Origin: Nonomuraea sp. NBC_00507
Lineage (GTDB): Bacteria > Actinomycetota > Actinomycetes > Streptosporangiales > Streptosporangiaceae
Assembly: GCF_036013525.1 (NCBI RefSeq)
Contig: NZ_CP107853.1
Span: 12,028,001 to 12,092,000 of the forward strand
DNA length: 64,000 nt
Direction of reading: 5' to 3'
This document shows positions 9,901-22,500 of this stretch, in pieces; the first letter of the stretch is position 1; each line of letters opens with the position of its first letter. Under the pieces are notes generated by a model that worked only from the letters and a program-made list of their open reading frames with translations, had not been told where the DNA came from and searched no databases. Made by a program: the position numbers and the translations under genes.

Positions 9901-12900
9901 CCTGTTCGAGGATGATGTGGGCGTTGGTGCCGCTGATGCCGAAGGAGGAGACGCCGGCGCGGCGCGGCCTGCCGGTCTCCGGCCATGGCGTGGCCTCGGT
10001 GAGCAGCCGTACCGCGCCCGCGTCCCACGCGACATGCGTGGTCGGCTCGTCCACGTGGAGGGTTCGCGGCAGCAGGCCGTGCCGCATGGCCATGACCATC
10101 TTGATGACCCCCGCGACGCCCGCGGCGGCCTGGGTGTGGCCGAGGTTCGACTTGACCGAGCCCAGCCAGAGAGGCAGGTCCTCCTGCCGGTCCTGGCCGT
10201 ATGTGGCGACGATGGCCTGGGCCTCGATGGGGTCGCCGAGCGTGGTGCCGGTGCCGTGGCCTTCGACGGCGTCGACGTCGGCCGTGGTGAGCCGCGCGTC
10301 GGCCAGGGCCTGCTCGATCAGCCGCTGCTGCGAGGGGCCGTTGGGGGCGGTGAGCCCGTAGCTGGCGCCGTCCTGGTTGATCGCGCTGCCGCGGACCACG
10401 GCCAGGACCTGGTGGGCGTGGCGGCGGGCGTCGGAGAGCCGCTCGACCAGCAGCAGTCCGACACCCTCGGCCCAGCCGGTGCCGTCGGCGGCCGCGGCGA
10501 ACGACTTGCAGCGGCCGTCGGTGGACAACCCGCGCTGCCGGCTGAAGTCGACGAACACCGAAGGGGTGGACAGCACGGTGACGCCGCCGGCCAGGGCGAG
10601 CGAGCACTCGCCGCGCCGCAGCGCCTGGATCGCCCAGTGCAGTGCCACCAGCGAGGACGAGCACGCCGTATCAATGGTGATCGACGGCCCCTCGAAGCCG
10701 AAGGTGTAGGAGATGCGGCCGGAGGCGACGCCGGCCGAGATGCCGGTGCCGACCAGACCTTCGAGGTCGTTCCCCGGGTTCTGCAGGTGCATGCCGTAGT
10801 CGTGGTACATCAGCCCGACGAATACTCCCGTGTCGCTGCCGCGTACGGTGGCCGGGTCGATGCCCGCGTGCTCCAGCACCTCCCAGGAGCTCTCCAGCAG
10901 CAGGCGCTGCTGGGGGTCCATGGCCATGGCCTCCCGGGGCGAGATGCTGAAGAACGCCGGGTCGAACGCGGTGGCGTCGTAGACGAATCCGCCCTCGCGG
11001 GTGTAGGTCGTGCCCGGGTGTTCCGGGTCGGGGTGGTAGAGCTCGTCGAGGTTCCAGTTGCGGTCGGCGGGGAACACCGACATCGCATCGCCGCCCTCGG
11101 CGACGAGGTCCCACAGCTGGTCGGGGCCTGTGACGCCGCCGGGGAGCCGGCAGCTCATGCCGACGATGGCGATCGGCTCCTCATCGCGGGCCCGGGTCCT
11201 GGCGGACGCGGTCTGCTGGGGCGCGTCCAGGAGCCGGGTCTTCAGGTACCGCACCAGCCCGACGGGCGTCGGATAGTCGAAGACCAGCGTGGCGGGCAGC
11301 CGCAGCCCAGTGGCCGCGTTCATCCTGTTGCGGAACTCGACCGCGGTGAGCGAGTCGAATCCGGCCTCGTTGAAGGGGCGGTCCTGCTCCACGGCGCTCG
11401 CGTCGCGGTAGCCGAGCACGGTCGCCACCTGGCCGAGCACCAGGTCGAGCAGGACCCTGGCGTGCTCGTTCACGGGCATGCGGGCCAGGCGGTCGCGCAG
11501 CTCGGAGGCGGCCGCGGGGTCGGCGCCCACGACGCGCCGCCTGGATGTGGGAACGAGCGCCTGCAGGATCGTGGGCAGCGCACCGAACTGGGCGGCGACC
11601 CGCAGGCTGCCGAACTCCAGCCGGATCGGCACCAGCGTCGCCCGTTCCCCGGCGCAGGCCGCGTCGAACAGCGCGAGACCGTCGGCGGTGGACAGCGGGG
11701 CGACGCCGGTACGGGCCAGCCGCGCCCGGTCGGTCTCGCTGAGCGTCCCGGTCAGGCCGCTGGCCTGCTCCCACAGGCCCCATGCCAGGGAGACCGCGGG
11801 CAGGCCGAGCCGCCGGCGCCGCTGGGCGAGCGCGTCGACGAAGGCGTTGGCCGCCGCGTAGTTGCCCTGGCCGGGACCGCCGAAGACGCCCGCGGCCGAG
11901 GAGAACAGCACGAACGCGGTCAGCGGCAGGTCCTTGGTCAGCTCGTGCAGGTTCTGTACGGCGTCGGCTTTGGCCCGCAGCACGGTGTCGATCCGCTCGG
12001 GCGTCAGGGCGGCCAGGACGCCGTCGTCCAGGGAGCCGGCCGCGTGGACGACGCCGGTGAGCGGGTGCTCCGCCGGAATGGCGGCCAGCACCGCTGCCAG
12101 CCCCTGCCGGTCGCCGGCGTCGCACGCGGTGACGGTCGCCACCGCGCCCAGCCGTTCCAGCTCGGCCACCAGTTCGGCGGCGCCTTCTGCGTCGGGGCCG
12201 CGGCGGCTGGTCAACAGCAGGTGCCGGATCCCGTGCTCGGTCGCCAGGTGGCGGGCGACGATCCCGCCGAGGGTCCCGGTGCCGCCGGTGATCAGTACGG
12301 TGCCGCCGGTGTCCCATGGGGCGGGGCCGTGCCCGGTGGCGGGGTGGCGGGCCAGCCGCGGCACCAGGGCCTGGCCTGCGGCCAGCGCGATCTGGGGTTC
12401 GCCCGAGGCGGCGGCGGCGGGGAGCACCTGCCACGATTCCTCGGTGCCGTCGAGGTCCAGGAGCACGAACCGGCCGGGGTTCTCCGACTGCGCCGAGCGG
12501 ATGAGACCCCACACGGCGGCGCCCGGCAGGTTGTCTCCTGCACCGGCCGGCCGGGCGTCTCCGGTGGCCGCTGCTCCCTGGGTGACCAGGACCAGGGGGA
12601 CGTCGGCGTAACGGTCGTCTTCGAGCCAGGACTGGGCGGCGGCGAGCGCTTGGCTGGTCGCGGTGCGGGCCCCGGCGGCCGGGTCCTGGCCGTCGCCCGT
12701 CGTGCACAGCAGGAACGCCAACTGGGGCACGCCTCCGGTGGGATCGATCATTTCCACCCGCGCCCCGCCGGCTTCAAGCGCGGCTCTCAGCCGTGGGTCG
12801 TCGCCGCCGACGATGGCGTAGTGCGCGCCATCCTGCGCCGGGACAGGTTGCGGCGGCGCGGCCACCCAGTCGAGGGCGAAGAGCGCGTCCCGCAGCGGGT

Positions 12901-15900
12901 CCACGCCTCCCTTGAGGTCGCCGGCCGCCATGGGACGCACGACCAGGGAGTCCACGGAGGCGACGGGTGCCCCGTTGGCGTCGGCGACCTCGATCCTGAC
13001 GGCGTTCGGCCCGGCGGGCGTGAGTCGTACGCGCAGGGTGGCGGCGCCGGTCGCGGTCAGCCGCACGCCGGTCCAGGCGAAGGGCAGGACGGGCCCGTCG
13101 GCGGGCTGCGCGGAGAAGAAGCTTCCCACGGCGAGCGGCTGCAGGGCCGCGTCGAAGAGCGCGGGGTGCAGTCCGAATCCGCCGTTCTCCGTCCCGTCCG
13201 GGAGGGCGACCTCGGCGAACAACTCCTGGTCGCGGCGCCACACGGTACGTACGCCGCGGAAGGCGGGGCCGTAGTCGACGCCGACGCCCGCCATCAGGTC
13301 GTAGACGTGGTCGGCGGGCACGATGGTCGCGTCGGCGGGCGGCCAGGAGGCCTCCCCGAAGGCGGCCGTGCCGGTGTCCTTGGTGAGGCAGCCGACGGCG
13401 TGCCTGGTCCACGGCTCGTCGTCGAGGCGGGCGTGGATGGTGAGCTGCCGCCGTCCGTCCTCGTCGGGGGCGCCGACAGCGACCTGCACCTGGACACCGC
13501 CGCGTTCGGGCACCGGCAGCGGGGCCTGCAGGGTGAGCTCCTCCAGCAGGTCGCAGCCGGCCTCGTCGCCGGCGCGGATGGCCAGCTCGACGAAGGCGGT
13601 GCCGGGCAGGATCACCTGGCCGTTGACGGCGTGGTCGGCCAGCCATGGGTGGGTCTTCAGCGACAACCGCCCGGTCAGCAGCACGCCTTCCGCGTCCGCC
13701 AGCGACACGGCGGCCGCGAGCAGGGGGTGTCCGGCGGGGCCGAGGCCGACTTGGGCGAGGTCGCCGTTGGCCTGCACGGTCTTCGGCCAGTAGGGCTCGT
13801 TCTGGAACGCGTAGGTGGGCAGCTCAATCGTCCGTGGCCGGGCGGGGGCGTACACCTGGGCCCAGTCGACGTCGGCGCCGCGTACCCATAGCTCGGCCGC
13901 ACTGGTCCACAACCGTCTCAGGCCGCCGTCGTCGCGGCGGAGGGTGCCGGCCACCACCGCCTCTTCCAGGGTCTCACGCAGGCCGATCTGCAGCACCGGA
14001 TGCGCGCTCGACTCGACGAAGAAGCGGAATCCCTCCTCCGCCAGTGCGCTGACCGCAGGGGCGAACCACACGGTCTGCCGGAGGTTCTCATACCAGTACG
14101 CCGCATCCGCCTCGGCGCCGGTGAGCCAGCAACCACGCACCGTCGAATACCACGGCACCTGACCGGCCCTAGGCGCCACAGGAGCCAGAAGCTCGGCGAG
14201 TTCCTCCTGAAGGTGTTCCACATGCGCCGAGTGCGAGGCGTAGTCCACCTCGATCCGCCGAGCCCGCACGCCGTCCGCCTCACACGCGGCCAGTAACTCC
14301 TCCAGCGCGTCCACATCACCCGACACCACCGTCGAGGCCGGGCCGTTGACCACCGCCACCGACACACGCCCATCCCAGCGCGCGATCAGCTCGGCCACCT
14401 CAGCCGACCCCAGCGGCACCGACACCATCCCGCCACGCCCCGCCAGCGCCACAATCGCCCGGCTACGCAAAGCCACCACCCGAGCGCCGTCCTCCAACGA
14501 CAACGCACCCGCCACCACCGCAGCGGCGATCTCCCCCTGCGAATGCCCCACCACCGCAGCAGGAACCACCCCAACCGACCGCCACACCTCCGCCAACGAG
14601 ACCATCACCGCCCACAACACCGGCTGGATCACATCCACCCGGTCAAACCCCTCACCACCCCGCAACACACCACTCAGCGACCAATCCACGAACGGAGCCA
14701 ACGCCGCCTCACACTCCGCCACCCGCGCAGCGAACACCGGCGACGACTCCAGCAACTCCACCCCCATCCCCACCCACTGCGACCCCTGACCGGGGAACAC
14801 CAGAACCGTCTTACCGCCTGCCCCGGCCACGCCCGCCACCACGCCGGGCACGTCCACGCCCTCGGCCAGCCCACGCAGGCCGGCCAGCAACTCGTCCCGG
14901 TCCGCGCCCACCACCACGGCCCGGTGATCGAACGCCGACCGGCTGGCCGACAGTGACCAGCCGGTGTCCGTCACATCAAGCTCGGGGCGCGACTCCGTCC
15001 ACGAGGCGAGACGCGCCGCCTGGCGCCGTACGCTGCCGTGGCCGCGCCCCGACAGCACCCAGGGCACCACCGGCAGTCCCTGGGAGGAGCCCGTCTCGGC
15101 GGGCTCCTCTGCGGGAGCCTCTTCAATGATCACGTGCGCGTTGGTGCCGCTCATGCCGAACGACGACACGCCGGCCCGGCGCGGTTCGGCGCCCGCGGGC
15201 CAGGGACGGGCCTCGGTCAGGAGCTCGACCGCGCCCTTGGACCAGTCGATGTGCTCTGAGCGCTCGTCGGCGTGCAGGGTCGCCGGCATGACGCCGCTGC
15301 GCAGCGCCATCACCATCTTGATGACGCCCGCGGCGCCGGCGGCGGCCTGGGTGTGGCCGATGTTCGACTTCACCGATCCCAGCCACAGGGGCCGGTCGCC
15401 GTCGCGGTCCTGGCCGTAGGTGGCGATGAGTGCCTGCGCCTCGATCGGGTCGCCGAGTTCGGTGCCGGTGCCGTGCGCCTCGACGACGTCGACCTGGGTG
15501 TGCACGAGCCTCGCGTCGGCGAGGGCCTGGCGGATGACGCGCTGCTGCGAGGGGCCGTTCGGCGCGGTCAGGCCATTGCTGGCGCCGTCCTGGTTGATCG
15601 CGGAGCCGCGGACGACGGCGAGCACCGGGTGCCCGTTGCGGCGGGCGTCCGACAGCCGCTCGATCAGGAACACGCCCGCTCCCTCGGCGAGGGCCATGCC
15701 GTCCGCCGCGGCGGAGAACGCCTTGGAGCGCCCGTCCCTGGCCAGCGCGCGCACGCGGCTGAAGCCGATGAACGTGCCTGGGGACGACAGCACGGCCACG
15801 GCCCCGGCCAGCGCCAGCGAGCAGTCGCCGTTGCGCAGAGCGCGCACCGCCAGGTGCAACGCCACCAGGGACGACGAGCAGGCCGTGTCGATGGTGACGG

Positions 15901-16495
15901 CGGGGCCCTCCAGGCCGAGGGTGTACGAGATGCGGCCGGACACGACGCTGGTGGCGACGCCGGTCATCAGGTAACCCTGCAGCTCCGGCGGCGCCTGCAT
16001 CATCAGGGTGAGGAACTCGGAGCTGTTGGCGCCCACGAACACGCCGGTCCTGCTGCCCTGCAGCGTCGCCGGGTCGATGCCGGCCCGCTCGATCGCCTCC
16101 CACGAGGTCTCCAGCAGCAGCCGCTGCTGCGGATCCATGGCGACCGCCTCACGCGGGCTGATCCCGAAGAACCCCGGATCGAACTCGGTGACATCCCCCA
16201 CGAAACCGCCCTGGCTGACGTACGAGGTGCCGAAGGCGTCAGGGTCGGGGTTGTACATCGACTCCAGGTCCCAGCCACGGTCGTCCGGGAGGCCGGAGAT
16301 GGCGTCGGTCCGGCCGGAGACGACCCGCCACAGGTCCTCGGGGCTCTGGACCTGACCGGGGTAGCGGCAGCCGATGCCGATGATCGCGATCGGCTCGTGG
16401 TCCTTGTCCTCGGCCGCCCGCAGCCGCTTCCTGCTGTCGTGGAGCTCGGTCGTCACGCGCTTCAGGTACTCGACGAGCTGCTCTTCTGTCGCCAT
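6971..16495 (-). CDS. Type I modular PKS, modules 7 and 8 (terminal subunit, no TE)
   Basis: This 3174-residue protein has two extension modules, KS-AT-DH-KR-ACP and KS-AT-(degenerate KR)-ACP. It begins with a coiled-coil docking helix ([20 protein letters not shown]) very like that of the modules 5-6 subunit, and ends at the last helix of the ACP ([11 protein letters not shown]). There is no C-terminal docking domain and no thioesterase, so it is probably the last subunit yet cannot release its own product. The start is the ATG at 16495 with GGAAGG upstream; the open frame continues 79 codons further, but that part overlaps the previous gene and is composition-driven. It sits 34 bases after the previous PKS gene. 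Module details are given separately. Confidence 0.97.
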   Translation of the reverse strand: MATEEQLVEYLKRVTTELHDSRKRLRAAEDKDHEPIAIIGIGCRYPGQVQSPEDLWRVVSGRTDAISGLPDDRGWDLESMYNPDPDAFGTSYVSQGGFVGDVTEFDPGFFGISPREAVAMDPQQRLLLETSWEAIERAGIDPATLQGSRTGVFVGANSSEFLTLMMQAPPELQGYLMTGVATSVVSGRISYTLGLEGPAVTIDTACSSSLVALHLAVRALRNGDCSLALAGAVAVLSSPGTFIGFSRVRALARDGRSKAFSAAADGMALAEGAGVFLIERLSDARRNGHPVLAVVRGSAINQDGASNGLTAPNGPSQQRVIRQALADARLVHTQVDVVEAHGTGTELGDPIEAQALIATYGQDRDGDRPLWLGSVKSNIGHTQAAAGAAGVIKMVMALRSGVMPATLHADERSEHIDWSKGAVELLTEARPWPAGAEPRRAGVSSFGMSGTNAHVIIEEAPAEEPAETGSSQGLPVVPWVLSGRGHGSVRRQAARLASWTESRPELDVTDTGWSLSASRSAFDHRAVVVGADRDELLAGLRGLAEGVDVPGVVAGVAGAGGKTVLVFPGQGSQWVGMGVELLESSPVFAARVAECEAALAPFVDWSLSGVLRGGEGFDRVDVIQPVLWAVMVSLAEVWRSVGVVPAAVVGHSQGEIAAAVVAGALSLEDGARVVALRSRAIVALAGRGGMVSVPLGSAEVAELIARWDGRVSVAVVNGPASTVVSGDVDALEELLAACEADGVRARRIEVDYASHSAHVEHLQEELAELLAPVAPRAGQVPWYSTVRGCWLTGAEADAAYWYENLRQTVWFAPAVSALAEEGFRFFVESSAHPVLQIGLRETLEEAVVAGTLRRDDGGLRRLWTSAAELWVRGADVDWAQVYAPARPRTIELPTYAFQNEPYWPKTVQANGDLAQVGLGPAGHPLLAAAVSLADAEGVLLTGRLSLKTHPWLADHAVNGQVILPGTAFVELAIRAGDEAGCDLLEELTLQAPLPVPERGGVQVQVAVGAPDEDGRRQLTIHARLDDEPWTRHAVGCLTKDTGTAAFGEASWPPADATIVPADHVYDLMAGVGVDYGPAFRGVRTVWRRDQELFAEVALPDGTENGGFGLHPALFDAALQPLAVGSFFSAQPADGPVLPFAWTGVRLTATGAATLRVRLTPAGPNAVRIEVADANGAPVASVDSLVVRPMAAGDLKGGVDPLRDALFALDWVAAPPQPVPAQDGAHYAIVGGDDPRLRAALEAGGARVEMIDPTGGVPQLAFLLCTTGDGQDPAAGARTATSQALAAAQSWLEDDRYADVPLVLVTQGAAATGDARPAGAGDNLPGAAVWGLIRSAQSENPGRFVLLDLDGTEESWQVLPAAAASGEPQIALAAGQALVPRLARHPATGHGPAPWDTGGTVLITGGTGTLGGIVARHLATEHGIRHLLLTSRRGPDAEGAAELVAELERLGAVATVTACDAGDRQGLAAVLAAIPAEHPLTGVVHAAGSLDDGVLAALTPERIDTVLRAKADAVQNLHELTKDLPLTAFVLFSSAAGVFGGPGQGNYAAANAFVDALAQRRRRLGLPAVSLAWGLWEQASGLTGTLSETDRARLARTGVAPLSTADGLALFDAACAGERATLVPIRLEFGSLRVAAQFGALPTILQALVPTSRRRVVGADPAAASELRDRLARMPVNEHARVLLDLVLGQVATVLGYRDASAVEQDRPFNEAGFDSLTAVEFRNRMNAATGLRLPATLVFDYPTPVGLVRYLKTRLLDAPQQTASARTRARDEEPIAIVGMSCRLPGGVTGPDQLWDLVAEGGDAMSVFPADRNWNLDELYHPDPEHPGTTYTREGGFVYDATAFDPAFFSISPREAMAMDPQQRLLLESSWEVLEHAGIDPATVRGSDTGVFVGLMYHDYGMHLQNPGNDLEGLVGTGISAGVASGRISYTFGFEGPSITIDTACSSSLVALHWAIQALRRGECSLALAGGVTVLSTPSVFVDFSRQRGLSTDGRCKSFAAAADGTGWAEGVGLLLVERLSDARRHAHQVLAVVRGSAINQDGASYGLTAPNGPSQQRLIEQALADARLTTADVDAVEGHGTGTTLGDPIEAQAIVATYGQDRQEDLPLWLGSVKSNLGHTQAAAGVAGVIKMVMAMRHGLLPRTLHVDEPTTHVAWDAGAVRLLTEATPWPETGRPRRAGVSSFGISGTNAHIILEQAPPEPARAEAGPAGPLIPWVLTAKTSDALKIQARRLREHLTTRPDQAAADIAWSLATTRAAFKRRMIVIGATREDLAAGLESALAGAPVPNVVTGSATRGRTAYLFTGQGSQRLAMGEELYAAHPAYAEAFDAVCARFDAHLDRPLHEVITGDADLLQQTRYTQAALFAVEVALFRCLEAWGVRPDFLAGHSIGELVAAHVAGVLSLDDAVTLVAARGRLMQALPPGGAMVSVRGAAEADVLPLLAGLDDRVSIASLNGPASLVLSGDEASVLDLAERLAAHGHKTRRLSVSHAFHSPLMEPALEEFLSVARGLTFQPPEIPIVSNVTGEPATAEELTSPEYWARHLRQPVRFCDGLRTLQGQGVTTFLELGPDAVLSAMVTDCLDGWTGVVTPVLRRDRAETTTLLEALAQAHVHGLAVDWGTMIGGGARTVPLPTYPFQRQRYWPDPPRPEEAARPGQELWDAVAREDLDGVLAVLGLGTDATLGELLPALARLRGADYGADHGEVRYQLGWRPLTNLPAPALTGKWLLVAEGATRDQAPAAGLTPDQALPAALAGHGADIVVLSAMPDSDDGAAGIVCLLPEGAAMPPVPQGSAPVWFITQGAIQVTPSDGTAAPEGARSWGALRTKAREGVLRGGGLIDLPARLDEQIIRRLCGALSGLTGEDEVAVRSGGAFARRLRPAPTRGAALGADWRPGGTVLLAGPLDETAEELARWAARNGADRVVLTEPAAGLEGEPGVVVHAVDDLLPVGAPLTAVVCTAPEQADALDERTRSAGLPVFVLLAPAAAAWGEEGAATFEYFNALTAGRHAAGLPALSAAVGLKEPADAVSAIRHALRQGDRTLVVADPDWAALAANSCLLEEIPEAAGGQDGSDDLIDGVAAFRRLLAGSPGDEHLGILLDLVRRQAAAVLRFPLPDAVEHDAEFFDLGFSSMAAVELRNRLGELTGIELAADAVYEYPTPAELAEHLLAEVAC
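6974..11190 (-). other. PKS module 8: KS-AT(malonyl)-KR(inactive)-ACP
   Basis: KS active Cys1945 (DTACSSS) is present. The AT has GHSIGE (Ser2390) and HAFHS, predicting malonyl-CoA. The KR-like segment has lost the nucleotide-binding glycines (LLAGPLDET in place of TGGTGGLG) and the Ser-Tyr-Asn catalytic set, and no DH or ER precedes it, so the beta-keto group should remain. The ACP reads [11 protein letters not shown] with the phosphopantetheine Ser3132; the usual Asp before it is Ser. The product bound here would be a 1,3-dicarbonyl thioester. Confidence 0.88.
11220..16402 (-). other. PKS module 7: KS-AT(methylmalonyl)-DH-KR-ACP
   Basis: KS Cys206 is present. The AT has GHSQGE (Ser652) and YASHS, predicting methylmalonyl-CoA. 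The DH keeps the HxxxGxxxxP motif ([10 protein letters not shown], His955) and LFDAALQ. The KR has TGGTGTLG, an LDD motif (B-type) and catalytic Tyr1546. ACP Ser1715 lies in GFDSL. The expected outcome is an alpha-methyl trans alkene. About 780 bases of the AT (near 14090-14876) are closely related to the ATs of modules 3 and 6. Confidence 0.9.
14090..14876 (-). repeat. Third, diverged copy of the methylmalonyl-AT repeat
   Basis: This stretch of module 7 AT matches most of the repeat at 20374-21479 and 35456-36561 almost base for base but has patches of substitution, for example around GHSQGE (near 14530-14570) and at 14270-14305. It looks like an older or partly converted copy. Confidence 0.75.
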
Positions 16496-16529
16496 CTGTG
16501 TTGCCTTCCTAGCCGTCGCTGAAGCCTGC

Positions 16530-19500
16530 TCAGGAGAGTCCGAACTCGTTGTCGATGAAACTGATGATCTCGTCGGCGGTCGCCGAGCCGAGCCGTCCCG
16601 CGACGTCCTCGGCGGGGACGGCGCCCTGCCGCTGCTTCCAGGAGAAGACGAGCTGCTCGAGGCGGGCGGTGATCTCTTCGGCGGTCTCGTGCTCCGCCGC
16701 GACGACGGCCAGCCTGGCCTCGATCCGGTCAAGCTCCGCCAGGACCTGCTGTTCGGGGCTGTGCGCCGGGGGCGCGAGCTCTTCCAGCAGGTGCCCGGCC
16801 AGGACGGCGGGGTTCGGGTAGTCGAAGACCAGCGAGGCCGGCAGCCGGAGCCCGGTGACGGATTTGAGTCTGTTGCGGAGCTCCACAGCGGTCAGCGAGT
16901 CGAAACCGATCTCCTTGAACGCCCGCCCGGGTTCGACCGCTTCGGGCCCGGCGAAGCCGAGCACGGCGGCGACGTGGCCGCGTACCAGGTCGAGCAGGAG
17001 CGGCGGCCGGTCGGCTTCCGGCAGGACGGCGAGCCGGTCGGTGAGCGACTCGGTCGCCGGGGATTCGGCGACCAGCACGCGGCGTGCGGAGATCCGTACC
17101 AGGCCGCGGAACAGCGGGTGCCCGAAGCCCATGGCGGCGCCGGCGCGCAGGGTGGCGAGGTCGAGGTGGATCGGCACGAGCGCCGCCTCGTCCGCGCTCA
17201 GCGCACGGTCGAACAGGTCGAGACCCTGCTCGAGGCCGAGCGCGCCCATGCCGGACCGGCTCAGCCTGCTCAGGTCGGCCTCGTCCAGGTGACCGGTCAT
17301 GCCGCTGCCGCTCTCCGGCGACCACAGGCCCCAGGCCAGGGAGGTGGCCGCCAGGCCGCGGGCCCGGCGGTGCTGGGCGAGCGCGTCGAGGAAGGCGTTC
17401 GCCGCGGCGTAGTTGCCCTGTCCGGGACTGCCGAGCACGCCGGCAGCACCCGAGTACAGCACGAACAACGTCAGGTCGAGATCGGCGGTGAGCTCGTGCA
17501 GGTTGACGGCGGCGGAGACCTTCGGGCGCAGCACGGCCGCGACGCGTTCCGGTGTGAGCGAGGAGATCATCCCGTCGTCCAGCACGCCCGCGGTGCTGAC
17601 GACCGCGGTCAGCGGATGCTCGGCGGGGATTCCCGCGAGCAGCGCCGCCAGGGCGTCCCGGTCGGCGGCGTCGCAGGCGGCGATCCGGACGTCGGCGCCC
17701 AGCCCGGTCAGCTCGTCCCGCAGCGTGGCGGCGCCGCCGGCGGCGGGGCCGCGGCGGCTGGTCAGGACCAGATGCCGCACGCCGTGCTCGGCGACCAGGC
17801 GGCGGGCCGCCAGTCCGCCGAGCGCGCCGGTGCCGCCGACGACGAGCACGGTGCCGTCGGGGTCCAGCTCGCGCGGCGTGGTCAGCACGACCTTGCCGAT
17901 GTGGCGGGCCTGGGCGACGTGCCGGAAGGCCTCGGTGGCGCGGCGTACGTCCCACGTCCTGACCGGTGGCGGCTGGAGCGCGCCCCGCGCGAACAGGTCG
18001 ACGATCTCGGCGAGGATCGCGCCCGTACGGCCTGGGTCGAGCTCGGTGAGGTCGAAGGTCTGGTAGTGCACCGGCGCCAGCTCGGCCGCGTCCCGCACGT
18101 CCGTCTTGCCCATTTCGATGAACCGCCCGCCGGGTCGCAGCAGCCCCAGCGAGGCGTCCACGAACTCTCCGGCGAGGGAGTTGAGCACGACGTCCACACC
18201 GTCGGCGAAGGTCTGGGCGAACTCCAGCGTCCGGGAGGAGGCGATCCGTTCCTGGGGGACGCCCAAGCGGCGTACCGCGTCCCACTTGGGCTCGCTCGCG
18301 GTGCCGTAGACCTCGGCACCCAGGTGGTGGGCGAGTTGCACGGCGGCCGTGCCGACGCCGCCGGCGGCGGCGTGCACGAGCAGCCGTTCGCCGCCCTTCA
18401 GGCCGGCCAGGTCCACCAGGGCGTGGTACGCGGTGATGAAGGCGATCGGCACGGAGGCGGCCTGGGTGAACGTCCAGCCGTCGGGGATGCGGGCGAGCAT
18501 CCGGTGGTCAGTGACCGCGTGCCGGGCGAAGCCGTCGATGACGCCCATCACGCGGTCTCCGGGCGCGAGCGTGGTGACGTCGCCGGCGACCTCGATGACG
18601 ACGCCGGCGCCCTCGCCGCCCATGGGGGCATCGCCCGGGTACATGTCGAGGGCGATCAGCACGTCGCGGAAGTTCAGCCCCATGGCCCGCGTGCTGATGC
18701 GGACCTGCCCGGGGGCGAGTGGCACCGTGGGCGCGGGGAGCAGCGCGAGGTCGTCGACGGTGCCACGGCTGGTCACGTCCAGCCGCCAGTTCTCGGCCGC
18801 AGCGGGCAGGGTGAGCGCGCCGGTCCCGGCGCGGGCCAGACGGGGCATGTACGCGGTCCCGCCGCGGAGTGCGAGCTGGGTCTCTCCGGTCGCCAGTACG
18901 GCGGGCAGCGCCCGGTAGGAGCCGGGGTCGCGGTCGAGGTCGACGAGGATCAGCCGGTCGGGGTTCTCCGACTGCGCGGACCTGACCAGGCCCCAGACGG
19001 CGGCGTTGGCCAGGTCCGCCACCTCGTCGTGGCCGGTGGCAGCGACGGCGCCGTGGGTGACGACGACCAGCCGTGAGGCGGGGAAGCCCTCCTCCGCCAG
19101 CCACGTCCGCAGCAGTTCCAGCACCTCGCAGGTCCGGTCCTGAACAGCCCCGGCGAGCCCGCCCTCCGGGCCGCCGTCCAGGGAGACGATCACCCGCTCG
19201 GGTACCGTCCCGGTGGCGAGGAGCTCGGCCAGGCTGCCATGAGCCACGGCGTCGATCCCGGCCACGTGGTCGCCGATGACGGCCCATCGCTGGTCGCCGG
19301 AGGGCTCGCCGGCCGGCACGGGCGTCCATTCGAGGGTGTAGAGCGAGTCGTGTCCCGTGGGCGCCGCGCCGAGGTCGGCGGGCAGGGGGCGCAGCACGAG
19401 CGAGGCCACGTCGGCGACGGGGACGCCCGCGGTGTCGGTGACGGTGAGGCCGACACGGTCGGGCTCCCGCATCGTGAGGCGTACGCGGATCGATGTGGCT

Positions 19501-22500
19501 CCGGTCGCGTGCAGCCGTACGCCGGTCCAGGAGAACGGCATCCGGGGCCCGTCCTGGGCGGCGTTGAGCGCGAGGGAGTGCAGGGCGGCGTCGAGGAGCG
19601 CGGGGTGCAGCCCGTATCCGGCGCCCTCTTCGGGCAGGGTGACCTCGGCGAACAGATCGTCGTCGCGGCGCCAGACGGCCTGCAGCCCCTGGAAGGCCGG
19701 GCCGTAGCCCAGCCCCGCCTCGCTGAGCCAGTCGTACAGGCCGGTCAGCGCGAGGGGTTGTGCGCCCTCGGGCGGCCACGCGGCCGGCTCCCGCGCCGGC
19801 GGCGGCGCGGCGGCCGGGGCGAGCACGCCGGCGGCATGGCAGGTCCACGGCTCGTCGTCGTAGCGGGCGTGGACGGTGAGGGACCGCCGTCCGTCCTCGC
19901 CGGGCGCGCCCACGGTCAGCTGGAGCTGGACGGCTCCGCGTTCCGGCAGGGTGAGCGGGGCCTGGAGGGTGAGCTCCTCCAGCAGGTCGCAGCCGGCCTC
20001 GTCGCCGGCTCTGATCGCCAGGTCGACGAACGCGGTGCCGGGCAGGATCACCTGGCCGTTGACGGCGTGGTCGGCCAGCCATGGGTGGGTTCTGAGTGAC
20101 AACCTTCCGGTCAGCAGCACGCCGTCCCCGTCCGCCAGCGGGACGGCCGCGCCGAGGAGGGGGTGTCCGGCGGCGCCGAGGCCGGCCGCGCCGACGTCGC
20201 CCGCGGTCGCGGTGCGTTCCTCGAGCCAGTAGTGCTGGTGCTGGAAGGCGTACGTGGGCAGGGCGACCGTACGGGGACGGGCGGGGGCGTACACCTGGGC
20301 CCAGTCGACCTCGACGCCGCGTACCCACAGCTCGCCCGCGCTGGACCACAATCGGCGTAACCCGCCGTCCTCCCGGCGCAGCGTGCCGACCGCCACGACC
20401 TCGCCGCCGGCGTCCTCCGCCGTGTCCTGCACCGCCATGGTCAGCACCGGATGCGCGCTGACCTCCACGAACACGCCATGCCCCTCCTCGATCAGCGCCC
20501 GGACCGCAGGATCCAGCCGTACGGGTTGGCGCAGGTTCTCATACCAGTACGCCGCATCCGCCTCCGTCCCGGTGAGCCAGCAACCACGCACCGTCGAATA
20601 CCACGGCACCTGACCGGCCCTGGGCGCCACAGGAGCCAAAAGCCCCGCGAGTTCCTCCTGAAGGTGTTCCACATGCGCCGAGTGCGAGGCGTAGTCCACC
20701 TCGATCCGCCGAGCCCGCACGCCCCACACCTCGGCGTCGACCAGCAGTTCGTCGAGTGCGTCCACGTCACCCGACACCACCGTCGAGGCCGGGCCGTTGA
20801 CCACCGCCACCGACACACGCCCATCCCAGCGCGAGATCAGCTCGGCCACCTCAGCCGACCCCAGCGGCACCGACACCATCCCGCCACGCCCCGCCAGCGC
20901 CACAATCGCCCGGCTACGCAAAGCCACCACCCGAGCGCCGTCCTCCAACGACAACGCACCCGCCACCACCGCGGCGGCGATCTCTCCTTGGGAGTGCCCG
21001 ACCACGGCCGCGGGAGTCACCCCGACCGACCGCCACACCTCCGCCAGCGACACCATCACCGCCCACAACACCGGCTGGATCACATCCACCCGGTCAAACC
21101 CCTCACCACCCCGCAACACACCACTCAGCGACCAATCCACGAACGGAGCCAACGCCGCCTCACACTCCGCCACCCGCGCAGCGAACACCGGCGACGACTC
21201 CAGCAACTCCACCCCCATCCCCACCCACTGCGACCCCTGACCGGGGAACACCAGAACCGTCTTACCGCCTGCCCCGGCCACGCCCGCCACCACGCCGGGC
21301 ACGTCCACGCCCTCGGCCAGCCCACGCAGGCCGGCGAGCAACTCGTCCCGGCCCGCACCCACCACCACGGCCCGGCGGTCGAACGCCGACCGCGAGACCA
21401 CCAGCGAATGCGCCACATCCACCAGCCGCTCAGGCGATCCCGCCACCCACTCAGCCAGCCGACCCGCCTGTGCCTGGAGGGCCTGCGTGCTCCGGCCGGA
21501 CAGCGTCATCGGCACCACCGGCAGATCCGCCGTCTCTCTGGGCGCCTCCTCCGGGGCGGGGCTCTGCTCGATGATCACGTGAGCGTTGGTGCCGCTGATC
21601 CCGAAGGAGGAGACGGCGGCGCGGCGCGCGTGCCCGTTCTCCTGCCACGGCACCGCTTCGGTGAGCAGCTTCACCGTGCCGGCCGACCAGTCCACGTGCG
21701 GGCTGGGCTCGTCCACGTGCAGCGTCTTGGGCAGCAGCCCGTGACGCAGCGCCATCACCATCTTGATCACTCCGGCCACGCCGGCGGCCGACTGCGTGTG
21801 GCCGATGTTCGACTTGACCGAACCGAGCCAGAGCGGCCGATCCTCCGGGCGGTCCTGGCCGTAGGTGGCGATGAGCGCCTGCGCCTCGATGGGATCACCC
21901 AGCGTCGTCCCGGTGCCGTGGGCTTCGACCACGTCGACGTCGGCGGCCGACAACCCGGAGTTGGCCAGCGCCTGCCGGATCACCCGCTGCTGCGATGGCC
22001 CGTTCGGCGCGGTCAGGCCGTTGCTGGCGCCGTCCTGGTTGACCGCCGACCCGCGCACCACCGCCAGCACCTGGTGACCGTTGCGCTCGGCGTCCGACAG
22101 CCGCTCCACCAGCAGCATGCCGACGCCCTCCGACAGGCCGAACCCGTCCGCGGCGGAGGCGAAGGGCTTGCACCGCCCGTCCCGGGCGAGCGCGCCCTGC
22201 AGGCTGAAGCCGATGAACCCGAGCGGGGTGCACATCACCGTGACACCGCCTGCCAGCGCCAGGTCGCAGTCGCCGTTCCGCAGCGCCTGCGCCGCCAGGT
22301 GCAGGGCCACCAGCGACGACGAGCACGCCGTGTCGACCGTCACAGCAGGGCCTTCCAGCCCCAGCGCGTAGGCGACGCGGCCGGACACGATGCTGCTCAG
22401 CGTGCCGGTGACCAGGTGCCCCACCGATTCCAGCGGGATCTGGTCGGAGTTGCGGCCGTACTCTTCGTACGCCGCGCCCACGAAGACGCCGGTACGGGTG

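Noticed and set aside
16496..16732. 79-codon upstream extension of the modules 7-8 subunit
   Set aside because: It overlaps the upstream PKS gene, is low complexity (Ser/Pro/Arg), and the ATG at 16495 has a good ribosome-binding site and a typical docking helix.
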